From Chitinophagaceae bacterium (lineage in GTDB: Bacteria > Bacteroidota > Bacteroidia > Chitinophagales > Chitinophagaceae): a stretch of 64,000 nucleotides of DNA. The position numbers were made by a program, and so were the translations under genes. The notes beneath the pieces were generated by a model, which searched no databases, was not told the origin of the DNA, and was given only the letters and a program-made list of their open reading frames with translations. Where the stretch lies: NCBI GenBank assembly GCA_016702745.1, contig JADJDJ010000002.1, positions 310,001 to 374,000 of the forward strand. Reading direction: 5' to 3'. Positions 1 to 7,213 of the stretch are shown here, piece after piece. Numbering within the stretch: the stretch's first letter is position 1; each line of letters begins with the position of its first letter.

Positions 1-2
1 AT

Positions 3-1451
3 AGCAATCCGGGTACCATTCAGTTTCAACCTAAACTCATTGTACAATCCGGTGTGGGAAGTCAGGATATCAGCATAACAGACCTGGATAATGATGGCCG
101 TCCAGACCTTGCGGTGGCTTGCTTTAATCAATCGACATTGAGTATTATCAGAAATACTTCATCACCCGGGCATATTTCTTTTGCCGCTAAAACCGACATA
201 GCAGCCCCATCTCCTGCTGTGATTTGCAGTGCGGGAGATCTTGACGGAGACGGCAAAAAAGATATTGTTACCCAGAATTATATCAATGCTTCCAGCAGTT
301 CTCTTTCTGTATTTCGAAATCTCAGCGTACCGGGAACGATTCAATTTGCCGCCCGTTTTGATATTGCAGTTGCCAATTCTGCCCTGAACGGGAAAGCCGT
401 TCATATTGCAGATATGGATTTAGATGGAAAGCCGGATCTAGTAGTAGTAACTGATAATAATTATCAAATATTTCTTAATACCAGTACCACGGGATCGATC
501 AGTTTTGCCGCACCTGTAATAACAAATGTAACTGGTTTTGTATATGGTGGATTTATCGGCCATCTCAGCGGTGACCGAAAACCCGATCTGATGTATGGAA
601 GAAATTCATTCCGGTATTTTACCATTGTAAAAAATAATTCAAGTCCTGGAACCCTGAACCTCGATCCACCTGTAGACATAGAAGCCAATTACCCCAATAA
701 TATATTCAGCTATTATGGCAATTCAATTGATTTTACACAGGATGGTAAGCCTGATATCATTGTAAGTGGAACCAATGACAGTAAAATTTCTATATATAAA
801 AACAGTATCGGCTCTCCGGTACTTTTCGGAACAAATATATGTTCAGGCACTACAAGGTCGAGAACCAGCGATGCGCCAGGTGCTGTTTACAGCTGGCAGG
901 AAAATAGCGGGACCGGTTTTGTGGCCATAACCGACAATGGAAATCTCTCCGGTACACAAACTGCTACGCTTACTATCACCAATATCCCCCTCAGCTGGCA
1001 TGGCCGTTTGTATCGTTGTCTTGTAGATGGGGTAAATTACAGCAGCCAGTTCCTGCTGCAAGTAAATACTTCCGCAACCCCGGTTGTATCCATCTCTACA
1101 CCTACTACAACTGTATGTTCCGGATCGCTTGTGACATTTACAGCTACTGCTACCAATACCAGTCCGCTAACAAGTTATACCTGGCAGGTTAATGGTGTGA
1201 ATACAGGACAGGATTCTCCTGTCTTTACTACCAACGGTCTTACCAATGGAAGTCAGGTAAGGGTTATTCTCTTCAACCCCTGTTCAAACCCGAATTCTAC
1301 TATCAGCAATTTTATCACCATGACGGTACAAGGTGGTAATCCTTCGGTATCGATTAGCAGTTCTGCTAACCCGGTATGTCCCGGCAGCAACACTACTTTC
1401 ACCGCAACAGCAGTGAATGGTGGTGCTACACCTTTTATCAATGGAAGTTGA
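3..1451 (+). CDS. T9SS surface protein with FG-GAP-like and Ig-like repeats, N-terminal part (partial, frameshifted)
   Basis: The reading frame is open from the first bases of the window, so the true start lies to the left. The first ~270 visible residues hold FG-GAP/VCBS-type repeats with DLDNDGRPDL and DLDGDGKKDI calcium-binding-like loops, a fold that usually forms a beta-propeller. Ig-like repeats of about 85 residues follow, each with a Y-x-W-Q/K-x-N-G-V-N core. The frame stops at 1449-1451 in the middle of an Ig-like repeat. The adjacent frame continues the same repeat from 1436, and one extra T in the run at 1433-1436 would join them. The function is probably extracellular adhesion or glycan binding, which is inferred from architecture only. 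Confidence 0.8.
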   Translation, partial: SNPGTIQFQPKLIVQSGVGSQDISITDLDNDGRPDLAVACFNQSTLSIIRNTSSPGHISFAAKTDIAAPSPAVICSAGDLDGDGKKDIVTQNYINASSSSLSVFRNLSVPGTIQFAARFDIAVANSALNGKAVHIADMDLDGKPDLVVVTDNNYQIFLNTSTTGSISFAAPVITNVTGFVYGGFIGHLSGDRKPDLMYGRNSFRYFTIVKNNSSPGTLNLDPPVDIEANYPNNIFSYYGNSIDFTQDGKPDIIVSGTNDSKISIYKNSIGSPVLFGTNICSGTTRSRTSDAPGAVYSWQENSGTGFVAITDNGNLSGTQTATLTITNIPLSWHGRLYRCLVDGVNYSSQFLLQVNTSATPVVSISTPTTTVCSGSLVTFTATATNTSPLTSYTWQVNGVNTGQDSPVFTTNGLTNGSQVRVILFNPCSNPNSTISNFITMTVQGGNPSVSISSSANPVCPGSNTTFTATAVNGGATPFINGS

Positions 1452-2431
1452 ATGGTGTGAATACAGGCTCGAACAGTAATACCTTTGCCAGTTCAAATCT
1501 CAACAATAATGATCAGGTGCAGGTGGTGATGACGGCTACTGCTACCTCTTGTGGCACCTATCCACCGGTGAACAGCAATACCATTATCGTTTCGGTCTTG
1601 ACTCCCGTAACACCTTCGGTCTCCATAGTGGCCAATCCCAATCCGTTCTGCCAGGGAGGCAGCACGATCATTACTGCTACACCGGTAAATGGGGGCGCAG
1701 GAGCTTCCTATCAATGGCAGCGAAACGGTGTAAACTTCGGACCCAATACCGCTGTACTATCAACAGGCTTCTTAAGCAATGGCGACCTGATAAAAGTTAT
1801 AATGACGAGCAATGCAACCTGCGCATCGCCTGTTACAGCTACCAGTAATACAATAACGATAAATATTACATCCAATGTAATCCCCGACATTAGTATCAGT
1901 GGAAATACCACTGTTATCAGTGGACAAGCAACCATTATCAGCAGTACAACTGTAAATCCGGGTGCCGGCCCGCTTTACCAGTGGCAGGACAGTACAAATA
2001 CGCACTCGTGGCAAAACATATCCGGAGCGGTTTCAAGTACCATTTCATACACTCCAACCCTTACCGGAAATAAATTGCGTTGCCAGCTTAGCAGTAATGC
2101 CAATTGTGCAGCACCCCTCACTGCCTTGAGTAATTCCCTGCAGTTTACCGTAACACCGGTTACCGCCATCAATCCCGACCCGGCCACTGCCTATGGTATC
2201 CGTTATTACCCGAATCCGGCAGGAGCAGAAATCACCATTGATAGTCTGCGCATAATAGATCGCTGGGAAACTGCAGAGATCATAAATATGTCGGGGGCAC
2301 GCTATGGAACAATCACTATCGCCAACAAAACAAGGGTAACCCTGAATATTAAAAGACTGGTACCTGGTCAATATATCATTGCGCTCCGGAGAAAGAACGC
2401 AGTGGCCTATCTGAAATTTATAAAACAGTAA
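1436..2431 (+). CDS. C-terminal part of the same surface protein: Ig-like repeats and T9SS type A sorting domain
   Basis: This frame carries on the Ig-like repeats directly from the upstream frame (YQWKLNGVN, then YQWQRNGVNFG and LYQWQDS units). It ends in a ~75-residue domain with YYPNPA near its start and a V-x-L-x-I-K-R-L-V-P-G-Q-Y core followed by a basic KFIKQ end, typical of T9SS type A C-terminal sorting signals. That predicts export across the outer membrane and cell-surface attachment. It has no credible start codon or ribosome site of its own: the ATG at 1376 lies in shadow sequence of the upstream frame. It is best read as one gene with the preceding entry, split by a one-base deletion. 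It ends 6 bp before the convergent ATP-grasp/SET gene. Confidence 0.8.
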   Translation, partial: YQWKLNGVNTGSNSNTFASSNLNNNDQVQVVMTATATSCGTYPPVNSNTIIVSVLTPVTPSVSIVANPNPFCQGGSTIITATPVNGGAGASYQWQRNGVNFGPNTAVLSTGFLSNGDLIKVIMTSNATCASPVTATSNTITINITSNVIPDISISGNTTVISGQATIISSTTVNPGAGPLYQWQDSTNTHSWQNISGAVSSTISYTPTLTGNKLRCQLSSNANCAAPLTALSNSLQFTVTPVTAINPDPATAYGIRYYPNPAGAEITIDSLRIIDRWETAEIINMSGARYGTITIANKTRVTLNIKRLVPGQYIIALRRKNAVAYLKFIKQ

Positions 2432-2437
2432 CCCGGA

Positions 2438-3862
2438 TCAGCTGCGCACTTTTTCCCGGATTGTAAGAGAATTGCCGGGAATACCGGTGACCAATCCTCT
2501 GCAGGAAGCAGCTTTGCACTGGCAGTGAAAGGGTTCCATATTTTCATCGAGGAACTTTGCATAATCCAGGGTAAGCTCTTCCCCTTTCTGAATGGATTTA
2601 ACAGCCAGAACATTCAATCCGTCGAAAGCAGTATTGGGATCACAGCTATGGTTTTGGGGAGCCCATTCGGAAGGATCGTCATCCCAAAGGATGAAAAGTT
2701 CTTCGCTGACCGGATATGCATAACGCCTGAAATGAAGCTTCTCGTCTTCATTCCAGTTCTTTTCAACAAAACGTTTGGTGATAATTCTTTGGGAGCGGCC
2801 TTCGCCTTTGAAGATGATTTCATTTTCGTGAATATCCCTGCTGGCATAAATACCGTAACCGGCAATGGAATTTCCTTTCATAACAAAGGGTTTGATCTTT
2901 CGGCGGTGACGGGCAATTCCTTCGCTGATCATATGTTGCAGGAATCCGGACTGACCGATCCCGTCGTGTTTCAGTATATAATCCGCCGATCCTTCAAATC
3001 CATCGGTATAAAAAACCGAACAGGTAAAGTTGATCTCCAGAAAATAGATTTCGTTTTTATCATTCACCCTGAAATCAAGGCGCGCATAACCGAGTCCGTT
3101 GAACCCTTTGAATATTCTTTCTGTTGCCGCTCTTAATTCCTTATCCAGCACCGGATCAGTACAGGGTACATTACAATCGGGGTGTAGTTCAGATGTTTTT
3201 AAAGCATAGGTCTTGAATGCTCTTCCTTCGGGAAACAGATATTCAACCGCACGGAAAACCGTGCAACTATGTTCATCGGCATTGGCGGCCACCAATACGG
3301 TAAATTCTCTTCCGGCAATATATTCCTCTACCAGCAGTGGGCCATATTCATCGAGGATGCTGATGCATTTCTGCTGGAGTTCAATTTTATTGTGAACAAG
3401 AGAATGTTCATCCACTCCCAGGCTGTCGCCTGCCTTGGCTGGTTTAACAAAAAGAGGAAACTGCAGGTGCTGAACGGCTTCATCTACGTCACGGAGATCA
3501 TGGATTATCACATAACCCGGTGTTTTAACTCCTTCACAGTAAGCCAGGTATTTCATCAGCTCTTTCGGGGGATCATAGAGCTGGGTGCTGGGTCCGGTGA
3601 AGGGGAGGTTCAGCAATTCAAGGGTATAAATCACATCAATACTGGGTACTTCCCATTCCAGGTAGCCTTCGCAGAGATTGACAAATATATCATAGCCCTC
3701 TTTGGAGAGTTGCTTTAACTGTTTATACGTAGTGAGTTTATTCAGGAAAACAGTATGCACATCATGACCCGGTAACAGGGGCGCGAGGTCTCTTGGAGGG
3801 TCATAGTTTTTATAATCCACTCCGGTGGTGGAATAATCGGGTTGCAGTACGCAGACTTTCAT
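2438..3862 (-). CDS. ATP-grasp (D-Ala-D-Ala ligase-like) fused to a C-terminal SET domain
   Basis: This 474-residue two-domain protein has residues ~1-310 that resemble D-alanine-D-alanine ligase-type ATP-grasp enzymes: FVKPAKAGDSLGV (139-151) as the nucleotide-binding segment, LLVEEYIAGREFTV, and the metal ligands in ARLDF (D263) and LEINF (E276, N278). Residues ~325-460 form a SET lysine-methyltransferase domain: AGYGIYA near 334-340, NHSCDPN (404-410), GEELTLDY (427-434) and a post-SET CxC-x4-C zinc motif (C447, C449, C454). ATP-grasp enzymes of this group join a carboxylate to an amine, and SET domains methylate lysine from S-adenosylmethionine. The fusion suggests one product or target is both ligated and methylated. 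It is last in a three-gene operon, 43 bp after the stand-alone ATP-grasp gene. The substrate is unknown. Confidence 0.85.
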   Translation of the reverse strand: MKVCVLQPDYSTTGVDYKNYDPPRDLAPLLPGHDVHTVFLNKLTTYKQLKQLSKEGYDIFVNLCEGYLEWEVPSIDVIYTLELLNLPFTGPSTQLYDPPKELMKYLAYCEGVKTPGYVIIHDLRDVDEAVQHLQFPLFVKPAKAGDSLGVDEHSLVHNKIELQQKCISILDEYGPLLVEEYIAGREFTVLVAANADEHSCTVFRAVEYLFPEGRAFKTYALKTSELHPDCNVPCTDPVLDKELRAATERIFKGFNGLGYARLDFRVNDKNEIYFLEINFTCSVFYTDGFEGSADYILKHDGIGQSGFLQHMISEGIARHRRKIKPFVMKGNSIAGYGIYASRDIHENEIIFKGEGRSQRIITKRFVEKNWNEDEKLHFRRYAYPVSEELFILWDDDPSEWAPQNHSCDPNTAFDGLNVLAVKSIQKGEELTLDYAKFLDENMEPFHCQCKAASCRGLVTGIPGNSLTIREKVRS

Positions 3863-3905
3863 GCCCTGCTAAGGTAATGACTGAGGGAATAAAAAGAACA
3901 GGGAT

Positions 3906-5072
3906 CTATTTTGCGGGTGCTTTCTTACGGGATAATGATTGTTTCGCTGTCTTTCTTTTCTCCGGTACTTCCACCGAGACACTTCTCCTGAGTGCATCGC
4001 GGAGAATTTCTGTAATCACTTCGGTAAAACTGACTTTGGAAGCTTTAAGAATGGCTCCAATGGAAGTATAGTTTTCATCTTCACTTAGTCCGCATTGCGC
4101 ATTAACTTCCAGCATATAGAGTTTCCCGGTATTACTATCCTGCCGGATATCAATCCTGGTATAGCCTTTACCACCGCAGGAACGATAGGCATCCAGGCTC
4201 AGTTTTTTAAGAGCAGGTACCAGTTCGGGTTCTGCTGCAGCATATTCATAGAAATTACCGTTTTCGGGCATGGGTTTCTCTTCTTCATAGATCTCCCAGA
4301 GCCGGTCAAATGAGAGGAACTTTTCGGTTTCAGGCAGGGATTCATGAAAAACCCTTTTAACGGGTTCATATACGATACAGTGGTCGGGATCATTGGCTGA
4401 TCCTGTAATAAAAGTAGTGTACTCGGGTCCGGCTATATATTGTTCAACAAAGAGACCATCGGCCAGAAGATTCCAGCCACGGTAGCCTTTATAAATTTCT
4501 TCCACTCTTTGTTTGAGTTCCGGTTCGGTTTGTACTACATTTTTTACAGATACCCCCATGCTGCCGCCGGATACAGCCGGTTTAATAATCAGGGGGGTGC
4601 CAACTCTTTTAGTGATTCCCCTGACAGATCCCGGTTTATCTGTGATCACCCGCCAGCCTGCGGTAGCCACTCCTGCCTTATCAAAGGCTTTCTTCATCGG
4701 GATTTTAGAAGTGGTGATGGTATAAAAATGAGCGTCGGATCCGGTATAGATCAGGCCATGCTTTTCCAGTTCATGTATGACGGAAACCCCGGGGGCGCCG
4801 TTAATTTCATCGCCATCACAAAGATTTAAGACCAGTGGCGTTTTTCCAATGGATGATGCAGTAATCCCCCTGATCACCTCTTTGAAATCATTCATGGTGA
4901 CCGGCTGCCATTTCCATTCAGCCTTCAGTTCTTCAAAAACCTTTGTGTATTCTTTGATGCTTTGGGTAAAGTCGTAGTAGTACTGAATATTGGGGTCTTC
5001 AGATTCAATCTTTGGGGCAAGGACCCAGATCGTATACGGCTTGAGCAGCTTTATGGCTTCTGCTGTTTTCAT
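3906..5072 (-). CDS. D-Ala-D-Ala ligase-like ATP-grasp enzyme with a basic tail
   Basis: This 388-residue ATP-grasp protein has the ligase nucleotide loop IIKPAVSGGSMGVSV (162-176), FVEQYIAGPEYTT (208-220), and metal ligands in TRIDIR (D308) and MLEVNAQCG (E322, N324). The N-terminus (about 1-115) matches the substrate domain of this superfamily only loosely, including LNLCDGDEI, so true D-alanyl-D-alanine synthesis is doubtful; a cell-wall ddl normally lies with mur genes, which are absent here. The last ~20 residues are rich in Lys/Arg, ending SRKKAPAK, and lie outside the fold. It sits 6 bp downstream of a SET gene and 43 bp upstream of the ATP-grasp/SET fusion, so the three are probably cotranscribed. 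Likely role: peptide or amino-acid ligation of an unknown substrate. Confidence 0.82.
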   Translation of the reverse strand: MKTAEAIKLLKPYTIWVLAPKIESEDPNIQYYYDFTQSIKEYTKVFEELKAEWKWQPVTMNDFKEVIRGITASSIGKTPLVLNLCDGDEINGAPGVSVIHELEKHGLIYTGSDAHFYTITTSKIPMKKAFDKAGVATAGWRVITDKPGSVRGITKRVGTPLIIKPAVSGGSMGVSVKNVVQTEPELKQRVEEIYKGYRGWNLLADGLFVEQYIAGPEYTTFITGSANDPDHCIVYEPVKRVFHESLPETEKFLSFDRLWEIYEEEKPMPENGNFYEYAAAEPELVPALKKLSLDAYRSCGGKGYTRIDIRQDSNTGKLYMLEVNAQCGLSEDENYTSIGAILKASKVSFTEVITEILRDALRRSVSVEVPEKRKTAKQSLSRKKAPAK

Positions 5073-5078
5073 CAGGTA

Positions 5079-5588
5079 TCAGGCAACCTTTGTTTTGGCT
5101 GCTTTGGCGGATAATTCCCGCCTTATAAAATCGGTAAACCGGTAATGATTGATAGCATCATGAGAAAGGAAGGCGGCTCCCTGTATCTGACCCAGGCAGG
5201 CCGGACTTCCACAGTAACAATCGAAGGACTGTGTCATTTTCCACTCGGTGGAAGGATAAAAAAATAAGAGTTCCGTTCCGGGTTTAATTTCTTTGAGCGC
5301 CACCAACTGCATCGCAGTAGTATCAAAAAATACATTGGGGTCACAGCCATGATTAATGTATTGCAGGAACTCCGGTTGCAGCGTGATATGTTTACCATGA
5401 CCCACCTGAACAGTGAGATATGTGGGTTCAGCAGCAATCGTACCTGCTGAAAAGTCGGCAATCATATCACCGGGCTGGTAATGACAGAGACTGAATAAAG
5501 CGTTCTGATCATTTGCGGTTTTCCTGCGTACTTCTGCAATTTCATGATTGCTGATCGTACGATAAGCGGGGGTAGTTGCAATATCCAT
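5079..5588 (-). CDS. Stand-alone SET-domain protein (putative protein-lysine methyltransferase)
   Basis: This 169-residue protein is essentially only a SET domain. Visible motifs are YINHGCDPNVFF (78-88; the NHxCxPN AdoMet/lysine pocket), PGTELLFFYPSTEW (103-116) and a post-SET CYCGSPACLG zinc cluster (C124 or C126, C131). The usual N-terminal GxG AdoMet motif is weak (around 35-50), and the catalytic Tyr of the DY motif appears as FFY, so activity needs testing. It is first in the operon with two ATP-grasp genes (6-bp gap to the next). Bacterial SET proteins are fairly common in Bacteroidota, but their targets are mostly unknown. The last residues (AKAAKTKVA) are basic and could be flexible. 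Confidence 0.8.
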   Translation of the reverse strand: MDIATTPAYRTISNHEIAEVRRKTANDQNALFSLCHYQPGDMIADFSAGTIAAEPTYLTVQVGHGKHITLQPEFLQYINHGCDPNVFFDTTAMQLVALKEIKPGTELLFFYPSTEWKMTQSFDCYCGSPACLGQIQGAAFLSHDAINHYRFTDFIRRELSAKAAKTKVA

Positions 5589-5709
5589 ATACAGGTTAGG
5601 TAAGTATTAAAATGAAGTTATTAATAAAGTTGAAAGTAACAAGCTTAATTGCGTTAAATGTGAATAATTGAAAACACATGTGAACTACGTTTTGATGATT
5701 GGTTATGGC

Positions 5710-5743
5710 TTTGATACGCTATCACCTGTTAGTTGTACTTTTG
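5710..5743 (+). promoter_or_regulatory. Bacteroidota-type promoter for the CHU_C gene
   Basis: TTTG at 5710-5713, a 22-base spacer, then TACTTTTG at 5736-5743, an exact match to the TAnnTTTG -7 element. Transcription would begin near 5750, leaving only a few bases before ATG at 5756/5762. This argues against the upstream in-frame ATG at 5699. Confidence 0.6.
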
Positions 5744-5761
5744 TACATTGTGTTAATGACA

Positions 5762-7213
5762 ATGAAGATTATTCCTGTTTTACTTTTTCTTCTTCCGTTT
5801 ACGATCCGTTCACAGGCACAATGTGCCGGCGGGATCAGCAATTTTCCCTATACAGAAGGATTTGAAATCAACGATGGTGGTTGGGTATCAGGAGGTACCG
5901 GTAATGATTGGGCCTGGGGTACACCGGCAAAAACAGTGATTAATACTGCAGGTGGTGGAACAAAGTGCTGGATCGTTGGCGGATTATCCGGTACTGCCTA
6001 TACCAATGCAGAAGCATCCTGGTTACAAAGCCCCTGTTTCGATTTTACCGGATTACAGTATCCATACATCACATTCAAAGTGAACTGGGAATCCGAGCAA
6101 CAATTTGATGGTGGTAGTTTTCAGTTTTCATTGGACAATGGCGCCAGCTGGGAAACGGTAGGTGCTGCTGCAGATCCTCGTAATTGTCTGAATGAAAACT
6201 GGTTTAACTATAGCCCGGTCAATTTTCTTGCGCCCCTGAGTGCCTCTAGAAACGGATGGTCCGGAAATATTCAACCAACCGGAGGTAGCTGCCGTGGGGG
6301 AAATGGTAGTAATGGGTGGCTGCTCGCCAAACATACCATGCCCTATCTTGGCGGAAGATCAGGAGTACAATTCCGTTTCATTTTCGGTGCGGGAACCATT
6401 TGCAATAACTATGACGGCTTTGCAATAGATGATATCATGATTGAAGAAGCACCCGCCAATGCCGCTGATTTTTCATGGTTCTGTGTAAATAGCAAAACAG
6501 TGAATTTCACCAATCGTTCCGCTAATTGTCCCGATAGCTATGCCTGGAATTTTGGAGATCCGGCTTCAGGGTCCGGTACTACCGCCACGATTGCCAATCC
6601 TTCTCATACCTTTTCAGGACCCGGAAAATATACCGTGAGTTTAACAGCATCGGGTCCGGGCAATGCTCCTTCCACCATCACAAAGGATATTTTTATAATG
6701 GATATACAGGTAAGTCTGCTGGCGGTAGTGGGTTGTCAGTCAAATACAGGAGGATCACTCCTGGCACAAACAGGTGTAACGGGTACTCCTTTTAATTATA
6801 CCTGGAACAGTAATCCTCCGCAAGATGGGCCCATTGCAACAGGACTTTCCGAAGGCAATTACACCGTATCAGTAACCGGAGTTGATGCCTGTCCTGCATC
6901 AGGTACAGGTCGGGCAGAAAAAGATCTTTCCTGTATCGGTGTTTATTTCCCAAATGCATTTACTCCGGATAATAATGGTACCAACGACCGCTTCGGGCCA
7001 CTTGGCAGTATTTTCTCTCTGAAAGATTATTCTTTGAGTATTTATAATCGTTGGGGCGAGCGGGTTTTTTATAGTACCAATCCATTGGAGAAGTGGGATG
7101 GCCGGGTCAGGGGTATTACAACCGATGCGAATATGTTTACCTGGCTGGCCCGCTATCAGTTACCCGGACAATCAGCCACCATCAGAAAGGGAATGGTGGT
7201 ATTAATCAGATGA
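5762..7213 (+). CDS. Secreted PKD-domain protein with CHU_C (T9SS type B) sorting domain
   Basis: The start is set at 5762 because MKIIPVLLFLLPFTIRSQAQ is a good signal peptide and a promoter lies just upstream; ATG 5756 is two codons earlier and equally possible. After the signal comes a ~200-residue region resembling MAM/jelly-roll-like extracellular modules (TEGFE...WVSGGTGNDWAWGTP), then a PKD domain near 235-315 (YAWNFGDPASG, GKYTVSLTASG). The end (from about 395) is a gliding-motility-associated CHU_C domain: YFPNAFTPDNNGTND, SIYNRWGERVF, EKWDGRV. This predicts T9SS export and surface anchoring. It overlaps the convergent helicase gene by 12 bp at their 3' ends. The ligand is unknown. 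Confidence 0.88.
   Translation: MKIIPVLLFLLPFTIRSQAQCAGGISNFPYTEGFEINDGGWVSGGTGNDWAWGTPAKTVINTAGGGTKCWIVGGLSGTAYTNAEASWLQSPCFDFTGLQYPYITFKVNWESEQQFDGGSFQFSLDNGASWETVGAAADPRNCLNENWFNYSPVNFLAPLSASRNGWSGNIQPTGGSCRGGNGSNGWLLAKHTMPYLGGRSGVQFRFIFGAGTICNNYDGFAIDDIMIEEAPANAADFSWFCVNSKTVNFTNRSANCPDSYAWNFGDPASGSGTTATIANPSHTFSGPGKYTVSLTASGPGNAPSTITKDIFIMDIQVSLLAVVGCQSNTGGSLLAQTGVTGTPFNYTWNSNPPQDGPIATGLSEGNYTVSVTGVDACPASGTGRAEKDLSCIGVYFPNAFTPDNNGTNDRFGPLGSIFSLKDYSLSIYNRWGERVFYSTNPLEKWDGRVRGITTDANMFTWLARYQLPGQSATIRKGMVVLIR

Noticed and set aside
3906..5072. Calling the ATP-grasp gene ddl (D-alanine-D-alanine ligase)
   Set aside because: Context is SET genes, no mur genes, and the N-terminal substrate domain fits poorly.
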